This document shows, one piece after another, positions 15,774 through 24,130 of a DNA stretch of 43,546 nt. A program made the position numbers and the translations under genes. The notes beneath the pieces were generated by a model. It saw only the letters and a program-made list of their open reading frames with translations. It was not told the DNA's origin and did no database searches. Source of the DNA: Burkholderiales bacterium (lineage in GTDB: Bacteria > Pseudomonadota > Gammaproteobacteria > Burkholderiales > SG8-41). Numbering within the stretch: position 1 is the stretch's first letter; the number at the start of each line of letters is the position of its first letter. The stretch spans positions 1-43,546 of the forward strand of contig JAHCAG010000022.1 in assembly GCA_019635015.1 (NCBI GenBank), written 5' to 3'.

Positions 15774-16495
15774 CGGTCGGTGTTTCCGTTCAGGGGCTTG
15801 CGCCCGAGGTAGAGGTAGTAGGGCATGCGCAGTCCGGGCAGCCAGGGCAGGGCCGCGGTCGATTCGCGCAGCAGCTGCGTTTGCGTCACCTGCCGCAGGG
15901 TGTCGACATGGGCGCGGTCGAGATGCACGCCATCGTGGGCGAACCAGCGCCGCCAGAATTCGCAGGCGCAGCGGTCGGCGATGCAGTCGCCGCGCGGCAG
16001 GTCGAAATCGACGACGCCGAGCAGCCCGCCGGGTTTGAGCATTGCCAGCGCGTTGGCCAGCGCCGCGCGCCACTCCGGAATCATCGTCAGCGAATAGGAA
16101 AAATAGACGCAGTCGGCGGGCTGCAGCGGGCGGTAGGTCACGGCATCGGCCTCGATGATGCGCACCCGCGGCTGCTGTGCCCAGCGCCGGCGCGCCTGTT
16201 CAAGCAGGGCCGGACAGAGGTCGACCAGTTCGACATGGGAAAAATCGAGCAGCCGTGCGCCGAAGTGTTCGGCGTTGCGGCCGGTGCCGGCGCCGAGTTC
16301 GATGACGACCGCGCCCTCCGGCGGATCCAGCAGTTCGACCAGCTCGCGCCGTCCGTGCAGCAGTCTCTCGCGGAAGCTGTCGTAATGTCCGGCCTGGGGG
16401 CGGTAGAAACGTTCGAGGCGTTCGGCGTGGCTGCCGCCGTCTCCGGCACCCCTGGCCATCTGCCACAGGGTGCGGAGTTCCGCGGTGATCGGCAT
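15770..16495 (-). CDS. btaB: BtaB-like SAM-dependent N-methyltransferase (betaine lipid synthesis)
   Basis: 241 residues from the ATG at 16495 (MPITAELRTLWQ). The class I methyltransferase fold is clear: VVIELGAGTGRNAEHFG (SAM-binding motif I), HVELVDLCPALLEQARRR (motif II acidic strand), IIEADAVTYRP, CVYFSYSLTMIPEWRAAL and MLKPGGLLGVVDFDLPRG. The N-terminal RFYRPQAGHYDSFRERLLHGR resembles BtaB and related lipid methyltransferases. BtaB adds three methyl groups to diacylglyceryl-homoserine to give the betaine lipid DGTS. It lies between btaA (17-bp gap) and the PlcP-like gene (4-bp overlap), forming a tight operon. Function is inferred mainly from that linkage. Confidence 0.85.
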   Translation of the reverse strand: MPITAELRTLWQMARGAGDGGSHAERLERFYRPQAGHYDSFRERLLHGRRELVELLDPPEGAVVIELGAGTGRNAEHFGARLLDFSHVELVDLCPALLEQARRRWAQQPRVRIIEADAVTYRPLQPADCVYFSYSLTMIPEWRAALANALAMLKPGGLLGVVDFDLPRGDCIADRCACEFWRRWFAHDGVHLDRAHVDTLRQVTQTQLLRESTAALPWLPGLRMPYYLYLGRKPLNGNTDR

Positions 16496-16512
16496 TTTCA
16501 CGGGGCCACCGT

Positions 16513-17727
16513 TCAGGCGCGGACGTCGGCGATGTGGAAGCCGGCGTAGGTGTGCACCCGGTCCTCGCGGGTCAGCCGCGCGGCGAGCGCAGGGTGGAAG
16601 TCCAGCAGTTCGCGCAGGGGGCGGCCCTGGCCGGCGCCCGGCACGGTCAGCGTGTCGAGATAGGCCGGCCGCGCGTGGGCGCTGCGGAAAATCGCACGCG
16701 CGCCGGGTGCCGCACAGTCCAGCAGGGCGGCCCACTCCTCGCTCAGTGCTCCGGGTTTGAACGAGCCCAGCCAGTCCATGTGGTCGAGCAGCACGAACTT
16801 CGACACCCGCGGCTGTTTGTCGCGCAGCAGTTCGGTGACCGTGCAAGTGTGAAAGGTGATGCGCTCGGCGAGCCCGTTCTTAAGCGCGAGGAAATTGCCG
16901 CGCCTGAGGTATTCCGGGCAGCAGTCGCGGCTGTAGCTGCCGCGCACATAAACGCGCCAGAAATAGTTGGTCCACAGCGGCAGTCGGCGGAACACGTATT
17001 CGACGGCTTCACGCACGAATCCCGGCACGCCACCGGCGTGCTGCCGCCGCACTTCCTCGTGCTGTGGCGCAGGCACGCCGAGCATGCTCATCGTGATTTG
17101 CCGTGACAGCGCCCAGCTGACGCCGCGATTCCACATCCGCGGCGCGACGCGGGAATCGTAGATGCTGCACTGCTCATCCAGCGATTTCGCCTCGACCAGT
17201 TCATCGACGGCGTCGCGCAGTTTCGGCTGCAGGTCGAGGTAATGGCGGAACAGCAGCGCGACGCGGCCGGACAGGCTGTGGAAATAGAAGGTGTTGCGTG
17301 GATTGCGGCGGCTGAACCAGTCGCCGGCACCGTCCCAGAACTGCTGCGCGAAAGGCGACAGCTCGCGGCGCAGCACATCGTGGTACAACTCGTGGAAATG
17401 CGGATGCCGGCCTTCGCCGAAAAGCATGAAAAAGTCGGTGTGCGACAGGCGGCGGATGCCCGCCAGTTTCAGTTCCAGCAGCGCGGTCTGCCGCGGATTG
17501 GCATCGACGGCGTGGATGCGCCGCGGTCCGGCGAGTGCGTAGTCGAGCACATTGCAGCCGGCGCTGGTGATCACCAGCATCGTGTCCTCCGCGGTGATGC
17601 CCAGCGCCTGCCGGTCCACGGCGGGATCTTCCCAGCAGGTGTTGTAGATCAGCGAGCGGGAATACAGCGCGTCGAACACCCGCTCGTTCATGCGTTCGCT
17701 CATGCGTTTTGTCAGTGAGGTGTTCAA
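16513..17727 (-). CDS. btaA: BtaA: SAM:diacylglycerol 3-amino-3-carboxypropyltransferase (DUF3419)
   Basis: 404 residues. Recognised by the DUF3419/BtaA blocks LYNTCWEDPAVD-like (LIYNTCWEDPAVDRQAL), LVITSAGCNVLDYAL, IHAVDANPRQTALLELKLAGI (SAM-binding region), FFMLFGEGRHPHF and KFVLLDHMDWL. BtaA transfers the aminocarboxypropyl group of SAM to diacylglycerol, making diacylglyceryl-homoserine at the inner membrane, the first step to the phosphorus-free betaine lipid DGTS. It is the first gene of the minus-strand operon btaA-btaB-plcP. The gap to the divergent pabB (109 bp) holds both promoters; I could not find a convincing PhoB box there. Confidence 0.93.
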   Translation of the reverse strand: MNTSLTKRMSERMNERVFDALYSRSLIYNTCWEDPAVDRQALGITAEDTMLVITSAGCNVLDYALAGPRRIHAVDANPRQTALLELKLAGIRRLSHTDFFMLFGEGRHPHFHELYHDVLRRELSPFAQQFWDGAGDWFSRRNPRNTFYFHSLSGRVALLFRHYLDLQPKLRDAVDELVEAKSLDEQCSIYDSRVAPRMWNRGVSWALSRQITMSMLGVPAPQHEEVRRQHAGGVPGFVREAVEYVFRRLPLWTNYFWRVYVRGSYSRDCCPEYLRRGNFLALKNGLAERITFHTCTVTELLRDKQPRVSKFVLLDHMDWLGSFKPGALSEEWAALLDCAAPGARAIFRSAHARPAYLDTLTVPGAGQGRPLRELLDFHPALAARLTREDRVHTYAGFHIADVRA

Positions 17728-17836
17728 AGTCGTTGATTGTTTTCCGGATTCGACCCGCGCAGGCTAAGCGGCGATTGTTGCCGTGGTGTGACCCGCGGAT
17801 TGCGGAATGGCGTCAGGACGCGTTTAAAATGCGCAG

Positions 17837-19228
17837 ATGACGATTCCGCTGCTCACCGAACTGCCGTACCGCGAGGACAGCGCCGCGCTGTTCGAAGCGG
17901 TGGCGGACCGGCCGTGGGCGGTGTTCCTCGACAGCGGCCTGCACCACCCGGGGCAGGCGCGTTACGACATCATCGCCGCCGATCCGCATGTGCGGCTGGT
18001 CACCCGCGGCGGGCTGACCGAGATCCATGCCGAGGCCAGCGAGCTGTCGCGTGCCGATCCCTTCGAACTGCTGCGCGGCCGGCTCGGTTTCGAGCCCGGC
18101 TGCGCCGGCGATCTGCCATTTGCCGGCGGTGCCATCGGTTATTTCGGCTACGACCTTGCGCGGCGCATCGAGCGCCTGCCGGTGCGCGCGCGGGCGAGTG
18201 AACGCATCCCCGACATGGCGGTGGGTATCTACGACTGGGCGGTGGTGGTCGACCATTCCGAGCGTCGCGCCTGGCTCGCCGGGCAGGGGCGCGATCCCGA
18301 CACCGACCGCAAATGGGACGCGCTGGTGCGGCTGTTCACTGCGACGCCCGCTGAGAGGCAGCGCACGCCGTTCCGGGTGACCTCGCCGGTGACCTCGAAT
18401 TTCACGCCCAAGGGTTATGGCCACGCCTTCGACCGTGTGCTGGGCTACATCCGCGCCGGCGACTGTTACCAGGTCAACCTCGCCCAGCGTTTCATCGCCC
18501 AGGCCAGCGGCGATCCCTGGCTCGCCTACCAGCGGCTGCGGCTGATCAATCCGGCGCCGTATTCGGCCTATTTCAGCACGCCCTATGCGCAGATCCTGTC
18601 AGCTTCACCGGAGCGGTTCCTGCGTGTGCAGGACGGCGTGGTGGAGACCAAGCCGATCAAGGGTACGCGGCCGCGCGCCGGGCATGCGCGGCTCGATGCC
18701 GAACGCATCGCCGAACTGGTTGCCAGCGAAAAGGACCGCGCCGAGAACCTGATGATCGTCGACCTGCTGCGCAACGACCTGTCGAAAAACTGCGCCACCG
18801 GCTCGGTGAAGGTGCCGAAGCTGTTCGAGGTTGAAAGTTTCGCCACCGTGCACCACCTGGTCAGCACTGTGACCGGGAAATTGAAGCCGGGCCGCGATGC
18901 GATCGACCTGCTGCGCGGCGCCTTTCCCGGCGGCTCGATCACCGGTGCGCCGAAACTGCGTGCAATGCAGATCATCGAGGAGCTGGAACCGCACCGCCGT
19001 GGTGTCTATTGCGGCGCCATCGGCTACATCGGCCACGACGGCGGCATGGACACGAACATCGCAATCCGCACGCTGGTGCATTCGCAGGGCACCGTGCGGC
19101 TGTGGGCCGGTGGCGGCATCGTCGCCGACTCGCAGCGCGAGGCCGAGTACCAGGAAACCTTCGACAAGGCTGCCGCGCTGCTGAGCCTGCTGCAGCAGAG
19201 CGCGGAGAGCGCCAGCGGCGGCGCCTGA
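17837..19228 (+). CDS. pabB: Aminodeoxychorismate synthase component I
   Basis: 463 residues. The chorismate-binding domain is complete, with LSASPERFLRVQDGVVETKPIKGTRPR, SEKDRAENLMIVDLLRNDL, FATVHHLVSTVTG and GAFPGGSITGAPKLRAMQIIEELE, followed by IAIRTLV and GGGIVADSQREAEYQET. PIKGT (Lys) rather than the Ala of anthranilate synthase TrpE marks it as PabB. The N-terminal region (FLDSGLHHPGQARYDIIAADPHVRLV) is the usual glutamine-amidotransferase-interacting domain. It makes 4-amino-4-deoxychorismate for folate. No pabA or pabC lies next to it. A start upstream of 17837 is not supported. Confidence 0.93.
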   Translation: MTIPLLTELPYREDSAALFEAVADRPWAVFLDSGLHHPGQARYDIIAADPHVRLVTRGGLTEIHAEASELSRADPFELLRGRLGFEPGCAGDLPFAGGAIGYFGYDLARRIERLPVRARASERIPDMAVGIYDWAVVVDHSERRAWLAGQGRDPDTDRKWDALVRLFTATPAERQRTPFRVTSPVTSNFTPKGYGHAFDRVLGYIRAGDCYQVNLAQRFIAQASGDPWLAYQRLRLINPAPYSAYFSTPYAQILSASPERFLRVQDGVVETKPIKGTRPRAGHARLDAERIAELVASEKDRAENLMIVDLLRNDLSKNCATGSVKVPKLFEVESFATVHHLVSTVTGKLKPGRDAIDLLRGAFPGGSITGAPKLRAMQIIEELEPHRRGVYCGAIGYIGHDGGMDTNIAIRTLVHSQGTVRLWAGGGIVADSQREAEYQETFDKAAALLSLLQQSAESASGGA

Positions 19229-19289
19229 CCGTCATCGTCCTGTCACGGACCCGCCGTATTGTCCGCGCTTCCATTTCAGGAGAGCGCAA

Positions 19290-21221
19290 ATGAGCCACAG
19301 CTACAGCGACGGGCGCAGTCTCAACAGTTCGCCGAATGCCACATTTGAACAGATACTTGAAGCGCGGCTGTCGCGCCGCGGGCTGCTGAAGGGGGCTGCG
19401 GCCCTGGCAGCGGTATCCGCGCTGCCGCTGTCGCTCGGAGCCTGCGCCACCACGGGCCTGCGGCGCGAGGGCCGGCTCGGTTTCAGCGGCATCACGGTTT
19501 CAACGGCTGATGCGGTTCGTGTCCCCGCAGGGTATTCGGCGAAAGTGCTGTATGCCTGGGGCGATCCCGTCGGCCACCCTTCCGGCTCGCCGGCCTTCCG
19601 CCAGGACGCCGGCAACAGCGCCGCCGAGCAGGCACTGCAGGCGGGCATGCACCACGACGGCATCCACTATTTTCCGCTGCCTTACGGCTCGGAGAATTCC
19701 GTCAACGGCCTGCTGGTGATGAACCACGAATACACCGATGACGGCCTGCTGCACAGCGACGGATTCGCCGACTGGAGCGCGGAAAAGGTGCGCAAGGCGC
19801 AGAACGCCCACGGCTGTTCGGTGATCGAGGTGCGCGCCGCTGCAGACGGGCAGTGGGAGGTCGTGCGGCCCTCGCGTTACGCGCGGCGCATCACCGCGGC
19901 GACGCCGATGCGCATTGCCGGACCTGCCGCAGGCAGCGCCGGCATGAAGACCGCCGCCGACCCGGCGGGCACCGAGGTGCTGGGCACCTTCAACAACTGC
20001 GCCCACGGCTATACGCCCTGGGGCAGCTACCTGACCTGCGAGGAGAACTGGAACACCTATTTCACCAACAGCGGCACGCTGACGGCGGATCATCGGCGCA
20101 ACGGCGTATCCGCCAAAGGCCGCGGTTATCGCTGGAATGAATTCGATGAACGTTTCGACGCTGGCAAACATCCGAATGAGACCAATCGCCACGGATGGGT
20201 GGTGGAATTCGATCCTTATGATCCGCAGTCTCAGCCGGTGAAACGCACCGCGCTGGGCCGCTTCAGTCACGAAGGCGCATGGCCGGCGACAGCCAATGAC
20301 GGACGGCTGGTGATCTACATGGGCGACGACCGGGTTTTTGAATACATCTACAAATTCGTGTCGCGTGATGCGTGGAACCGCAAGGACCGCAACGCCAACC
20401 GCAACATTCTTGATCACGGCACGCTGTATGTCGCGAAATTCAGCGACGACGGCAGCGGCGAGTGGCTGCCGCTGGTGCATGGCCGCGGCGCACTGACCGC
20501 GGCGAACGGTTTCGCCGATCAGGCTGATGTGCTGATCCGCACCCGTGCCGCGGGCGATGCCGTCGGTGCCACCAAGATGGACCGGCCGGAATGGATCGCC
20601 GTGCACCCCGCCACCAACGAAGTGTATTGCACGCTGACCAACAACAGCCAGCGCGGTGCCAAGGACCGGCCGGCAACGGATCGCGCCAATCCCCGCGCGA
20701 GCAATGTGTTCGGCCAGATCATCCGCTGGCGCGAAGCGGGCAACGATCCGGCGGGCATGAAATTCGAGTGGGACCTGTTTGCGGTTGCCGGCGACGCGCA
20801 GCATCCCGATGCGGAGCGCCGCGGCAACATCAAGGGTGATTCCTTCGGCAGTCCCGACGGGCTGTGGTTCGACGACGGTGGCCTGCTGTGGATACAGACG
20901 GATGTGTCAACCAGTACGCTGAACAAGGGGCACTACGAGCGGCTGGGCAACAACATGATGCTCGCTGCCGACATCAAGACCGGCGAAATCCGCCGTTTCC
21001 TGACGGGACCCAATGGCGCGGAAGTCACAGGCGTGGTCACCACACCCGACGGCAAGACCATGTTCATCAACATCCAGCACCCGGGCGAGACTTCCTCCGA
21101 GCGCAATGATCCGAAGAATCCCAAGTTGGTCAGTTCCTGGCCTGATGGCCCTGCGGGTGGCCGGCCGCGTTCGGCTACGGTGGTGATCCGCAAAAACGAC
21201 GGCGGAATCATCGGTACCTGA
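19290..21221 (+). CDS. PhoX family phosphatase (DUF839), Tat-exported
   Basis: 643 residues. A twin-arginine motif SRRGLLKG (Arg at 29-30) precedes a hydrophobic stretch ending LGACA, so export by Tat, possibly as a lipoprotein, is predicted. The PhoX body is recognised in GLLVMNHEYTDDGLL, NNCAHGYTPWGSYLTCEENWNTYF, HGWVVEFDPYDPQ, LGRFSHEGAW, MDRPEWIAVHP and SPDGLWFDDGGLLWIQTD. PhoX enzymes are Ca/Fe-dependent alkaline phosphatases with a beta-propeller; the Cys and Glu of the TCEENWNTYF block are iron/calcium ligands. Length is normal for the family. It probably frees phosphate from organic esters in the periplasm. A single CTGTCAC, like half a Pho box, lies upstream at 19239-19245. Confidence 0.9.
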   Translation: MSHSYSDGRSLNSSPNATFEQILEARLSRRGLLKGAAALAAVSALPLSLGACATTGLRREGRLGFSGITVSTADAVRVPAGYSAKVLYAWGDPVGHPSGSPAFRQDAGNSAAEQALQAGMHHDGIHYFPLPYGSENSVNGLLVMNHEYTDDGLLHSDGFADWSAEKVRKAQNAHGCSVIEVRAAADGQWEVVRPSRYARRITAATPMRIAGPAAGSAGMKTAADPAGTEVLGTFNNCAHGYTPWGSYLTCEENWNTYFTNSGTLTADHRRNGVSAKGRGYRWNEFDERFDAGKHPNETNRHGWVVEFDPYDPQSQPVKRTALGRFSHEGAWPATANDGRLVIYMGDDRVFEYIYKFVSRDAWNRKDRNANRNILDHGTLYVAKFSDDGSGEWLPLVHGRGALTAANGFADQADVLIRTRAAGDAVGATKMDRPEWIAVHPATNEVYCTLTNNSQRGAKDRPATDRANPRASNVFGQIIRWREAGNDPAGMKFEWDLFAVAGDAQHPDAERRGNIKGDSFGSPDGLWFDDGGLLWIQTDVSTSTLNKGHYERLGNNMMLAADIKTGEIRRFLTGPNGAEVTGVVTTPDGKTMFINIQHPGETSSERNDPKNPKLVSSWPDGPAGGRPRSATVVIRKNDGGIIGT

Positions 21222-21251
21222 GCGGTGCCTGAGGAGTTTGTGATTTTGTGA

Positions 21252-21288
21252 CATCATCACGCTTCGATTACAACGGAGCGTGATGATG
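21252..21288 (+). promoter_or_regulatory. 12-bp perfect inverted repeat covering the thioredoxin ribosome site and start codon
   Basis: CATCATCACGCT (21252-21263) pairs perfectly with AGCGTGATGATG (21277-21288), loop of 13 bases. The right arm contains part of the GGAG ribosome site (21275-21278) and both candidate ATG codons (21283 and 21286). If transcribed, the hairpin would hide the start and act as a translational switch. If instead transcription begins near 21280, from a possible promoter TTGTGA (21246) with TTACAA near 21268, the dyad would flank the -10 as an operator. The symmetry is certain, the role is not. Confidence 0.6.
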
Positions 21289-21654
21289 GCTGTCCAGGAA
21301 CTCACTCAAGCGAATTTTGAAGCAACGGTCACCGGCAACAAGATGGTGATCATCGATTTCTGGGCACCCTGGTGCGGTCCCTGCAAAAGTTTTGCGCCGG
21401 TTTTCGAGGCTGCGTCGGAGAAGCATCCTGATGTGGTCTTTGCCAAGGTCAACTCCGACGACGAGCAGGCGCTGGCCGGCCATTTCGGCATTCGTTCGAT
21501 CCCGACCATCATGCTGTTCCGCGAGCAGGTCATCGTGTTCATGCAGGCCGGTGCGCTGCCGGCTTCGGGGCTGGAGAGCGTGTTGACGCAGGCGAAAGCG
21601 CTGGACATGGAGCAGGTGCACCGTGACATCGCTGCACAGCAGGCGCAGCAATAA
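21286..21654 (+). CDS. Thioredoxin family protein
   Basis: 122 residues from the ATG at 21286, chosen because GGAG lies 7 bases before it; a GTG at 21280 and an ATG at 21283 are also in frame. The thioredoxin core is FWAPWCGPCKSFAPVFE with an intact WCGPC redox site. SIPTIMLFREQVIVF carries the cis-Pro (IPT). Cytoplasmic: no signal peptide. The C-terminal extension after residue 100 (ALDMEQVHRDIAAQQAQQ) is a short Gln-rich tail. A general protein-disulfide reductase role is likely. It may reduce the upstream redox proteins, but no operon link is visible. Its start lies inside a strong inverted repeat. Confidence 0.93.
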   Translation: MAVQELTQANFEATVTGNKMVIIDFWAPWCGPCKSFAPVFEAASEKHPDVVFAKVNSDDEQALAGHFGIRSIPTIMLFREQVIVFMQAGALPASGLESVLTQAKALDMEQVHRDIAAQQAQQ

Positions 21655-21687
21655 AAATAATCAATAAAATCAAATACTTGTAATATA
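21654..21687 (-). repeat. Dispersed AT-rich intergenic motif, copy 3 (minus orientation)
   Basis: On the minus strand this reads ttacaagtatttgattttat, then tgattattttt. It abuts the thioredoxin stop and lies 35 bp before the next gene. The core aagtatttgattttattgat is identical over 20 bases to the consensus of the other copies at 12851, 14934 and 33632. Confidence 0.7.
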
Positions 21688-21721
21688 CCGTCCGGCAGCT
21701 TGCCGGACAGGAGGAGCGGTA

Positions 21722-22885
21722 ATGAGCACGCGCGGTTTCTGGATCGACCATTTCCCCGGCAATTTCCTCTGGTCCAACGCCGCGCTCGCCTGCAAGGGCA
21801 TGGCGCCCTATGGCGTGGTGGCCATGGATGAAATCGACCGCATCGCCTTGCGACTGAAGGACCGCCAGGGCGAACCCGGGGCCTGGCAGCAGGAATGGTG
21901 TGCGATGGCGGCGCAGCTCGAAAAGACCGCCGATGCCGAAGCCGCGCGCGGGCGCGAACGCAGTGCCGGCAATTACTACCTGCGCGCCGGCAACTACTAC
22001 TACACCGGCGAGCGCTTCATCCCGCCGGGTGAAGACAAGATTGCGGTCGGGCGCAAGGCCTACCGCTGCTACCGCGAGGGCCTGACGCGGCGTCATCCCG
22101 AGATCGAATTCGTCGAGGTCCCGTACGAGGGTAAGACCCTGCCCGCGCTGTTCATGAAGGCACCGGGCGTGTCGCTGCGCGCGCCGACGGTGGTGATTTT
22201 CAACGGCATGGACAACTGCAAGGAAATGAGCGTGATCTTCGCCGGGCTCGAGTTTGCGAAGCGCGGCATGCACACGCTGGCGATCGACGGGCCGGGGCAG
22301 GGCGAGACGCTGCGTTTCCGCGGCATCCACAGCCGCTACGACTACGAGGTGCCGGGCAGGGCCGCCTATGACTATGTCGCGCAGCGCGCCGACGTCGATC
22401 CGGCACGGGTGGTGATCATGGGTTACAGCTTCGGCGGTTATTACTCGGCGCGTATCGCCGCCTTCGAGAAGCGTTATGCCGCCGGCGTGGCGATGACCGC
22501 GCTGCACTGGGACCTTGCCGGCTGGCAGCAGAAGATCAAGGAAAAGGCGCAGGCCGAGGGCACCAAGGTCGCGCAGTCGAATTTCCAGTTCCAGTGGGTG
22601 GTCGGCGCGCCGGATACCGACAGCAGCATCGAGATCGCAAAACGCTTCACGCTGAAGGATGTGGCCCACCAGATCACCATGCCCTTCCTGGTGACCCACG
22701 GCGCCAACGACCGCGTGGTGCCGGCGGAAAACGCGCAGAAACTCCACGATGCGCTCGGTTCCGCGAAAAAGACCCTGCGGGTGTTCACCGCTGAAGACGG
22801 CGGCGCCGAGCACGCGCATGTCGACAACCGCCAGGTCGGTGTTGATTTCGTCGCCGACTGGATTGCGGAGCACCTGCCGGGCTGA
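21722..22885 (+). CDS. Alpha/beta hydrolase, FrsA/DHPON-hydrolase-like
   Basis: 387 residues. An N-terminal helical cap of about 140 residues (FWIDHFPGNFLWSN, RSAGNYYLRAGNYYYTGERFIPPGEDKIAVGRKAYRCYREG) precedes the alpha/beta-hydrolase fold. VVIFNGMDNCKEM is the oxyanion strand region; VVIMGYSFGGYYSARIAAFE is the nucleophile elbow (GYSFGG, Ser). VTHGANDRVVP holds the catalytic Asp and EHAHVDN the catalytic His. This architecture matches 2,6-dihydropseudooxynicotine hydrolase-like C-C hydrolases and DUF1100 esterases. Substrate unknown. GGAGGAG at 21711 lies 5 bases from the start. It seems to be a single-gene unit. Confidence 0.85.
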   Translation: MSTRGFWIDHFPGNFLWSNAALACKGMAPYGVVAMDEIDRIALRLKDRQGEPGAWQQEWCAMAAQLEKTADAEAARGRERSAGNYYLRAGNYYYTGERFIPPGEDKIAVGRKAYRCYREGLTRRHPEIEFVEVPYEGKTLPALFMKAPGVSLRAPTVVIFNGMDNCKEMSVIFAGLEFAKRGMHTLAIDGPGQGETLRFRGIHSRYDYEVPGRAAYDYVAQRADVDPARVVIMGYSFGGYYSARIAAFEKRYAAGVAMTALHWDLAGWQQKIKEKAQAEGTKVAQSNFQFQWVVGAPDTDSSIEIAKRFTLKDVAHQITMPFLVTHGANDRVVPAENAQKLHDALGSAKKTLRVFTAEDGGAEHAHVDNRQVGVDFVADWIAEHLPG

Positions 22886-23036
22886 CCGTCCTGCTGTCGG
22901 GTCGCGCACCACGATGTGGCGCTGGCCCCGTGCGGCAATTTTCGGGATAACCGTCCTGACAACGCGTGTACTGACGCGTTAAACTTCGGGCTCGCGCCGT
23001 TGTCCGACTGCGAGCCCCTCCATACGCAGAACATCC

Positions 23037-24128
23037 ATGAAACGCATCGTCTACCTTGCGGCAGCCGTCGCATTGCTGCTTGGCGCAGGTCTTCTGTGGC
23101 GCCACTACTCGCAACCCAAGGCGGCATCTGCCGCAAAACCTGCCGCGGCCCCGGCTGCGGCCCGCGCACTGCCGGTCAAGGTGGCCACCGTGCGCCGCGA
23201 AACCCTGACCGATGCCGTCACCGCGGTGGGCACGCTGCTCGCGAACGAATCGGTGATGATCCGCCCGGAAATCGATGGCCGCATCGAGGCCATCCATTTC
23301 CAGGAAGGCCAGCTGGTGCGCAAAGGCGACAAGCTGGTGTCGCTGGACGCGGCTGAAGTTGAAGCACAGCTGACCTCCGCGATCGCGGCGGCCAACCTCA
23401 ACCGCAGCCGGCTGAAGCGCTCCGAAGAGCTGTTCGCGAAAAAATTCATCAGTGCGCAGGCACTGGACGAGGCGCGCGAAAACCTCAACCAGACCAATGC
23501 GCGCGAGGCCGAAGTCCGCGCCCGGCTGGCGAAAACCGTGATCCGTGCGCCTTTCGAAGGCGTCACCGGCCTGCGCCAGGTCAGCCCCGGCGCCTATGCC
23601 AGGGCGGGGCAGGACATCGCGCGGCTGGAAGGGATCGGCACGCTGAAACTCGACTTCCGCGTGCCCGAAGCCTATCTGCGCCAGATCCGCAGCGGTCAGT
23701 CCGTGACGGTCACGGTGGATGCCTATGCCGGTGAAAATTTCAGCGGCACGATTTACGCCATTGAACCCTCGGTCGATGAAGCCACGCGCACCGTGCTGTT
23801 GCGCGCGCGTCTGCCCAATCCCGGCGTGCGCCTGAAGCCGGGCATGTTTGCCCGCGTCAGCCTGGTGCTCGCGCAGCGTGAAAACGCGCTGGTGGTGCCC
23901 GAGCAGGCGATCGTGCCGCGCGGTGACGGACGTTTTGTATTCCGCGTGGTCGAGGGCAAGGCTGTACTGACGAAGGTCGAAACCGGCCTGCGCCGTCCCG
24001 GCGAGGTGGAGGTCACCAGCGGACTCGAGGACGGGCAGGCCATCGTCGCCGACGGGCAGCTCCGGCTGCAGGACGGCGCGGCAGTGAGCCTGCCTGAGCC
24101 GAAACCCAAGCCGCAGCCGGCGCAATAA
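23037..24128 (+). CDS. RND efflux periplasmic adaptor (membrane fusion protein)
   Basis: 363 residues. The N-terminal signal anchor IVYLAAAVALLLGAGLLW is followed by an Ala/Pro-rich linker. Next come a lipoyl half (VRRETLTDAVTAVGTLLANESVMIRPEIDGRIEAIHFQEGQLVRKGD), the alpha-hairpin (AAANLNRSRLKRSEELFAKKFISAQALDEARENLNQTNA), the second lipoyl half (KTVIRAPFEGVTGLRQVSPGAYARAGQDIARLE) and a beta-barrel domain ending in LVVPEQAIVPRGDGRFVF. This is the MdtA/MexH-like HlyD family layout. It bridges the pump encoded 2 bp downstream to an outer-membrane channel; no channel gene is next to it. Confidence 0.93.
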   Translation: MKRIVYLAAAVALLLGAGLLWRHYSQPKAASAAKPAAAPAAARALPVKVATVRRETLTDAVTAVGTLLANESVMIRPEIDGRIEAIHFQEGQLVRKGDKLVSLDAAEVEAQLTSAIAAANLNRSRLKRSEELFAKKFISAQALDEARENLNQTNAREAEVRARLAKTVIRAPFEGVTGLRQVSPGAYARAGQDIARLEGIGTLKLDFRVPEAYLRQIRSGQSVTVTVDAYAGENFSGTIYAIEPSVDEATRTVLLRARLPNPGVRLKPGMFARVSLVLAQRENALVVPEQAIVPRGDGRFVFRVVEGKAVLTKVETGLRRPGEVEVTSGLEDGQAIVADGQLRLQDGAAVSLPEPKPKPQPAQ

Positions 24129-24130
24129 CG

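Noticed and set aside
17728..17836. A PhoB box upstream of btaA
   Set aside because: Only loose half-site resemblance (GGTCAC); no pair at the expected 11-bp spacing. The single CTGTCAC before phoX also has no second half.
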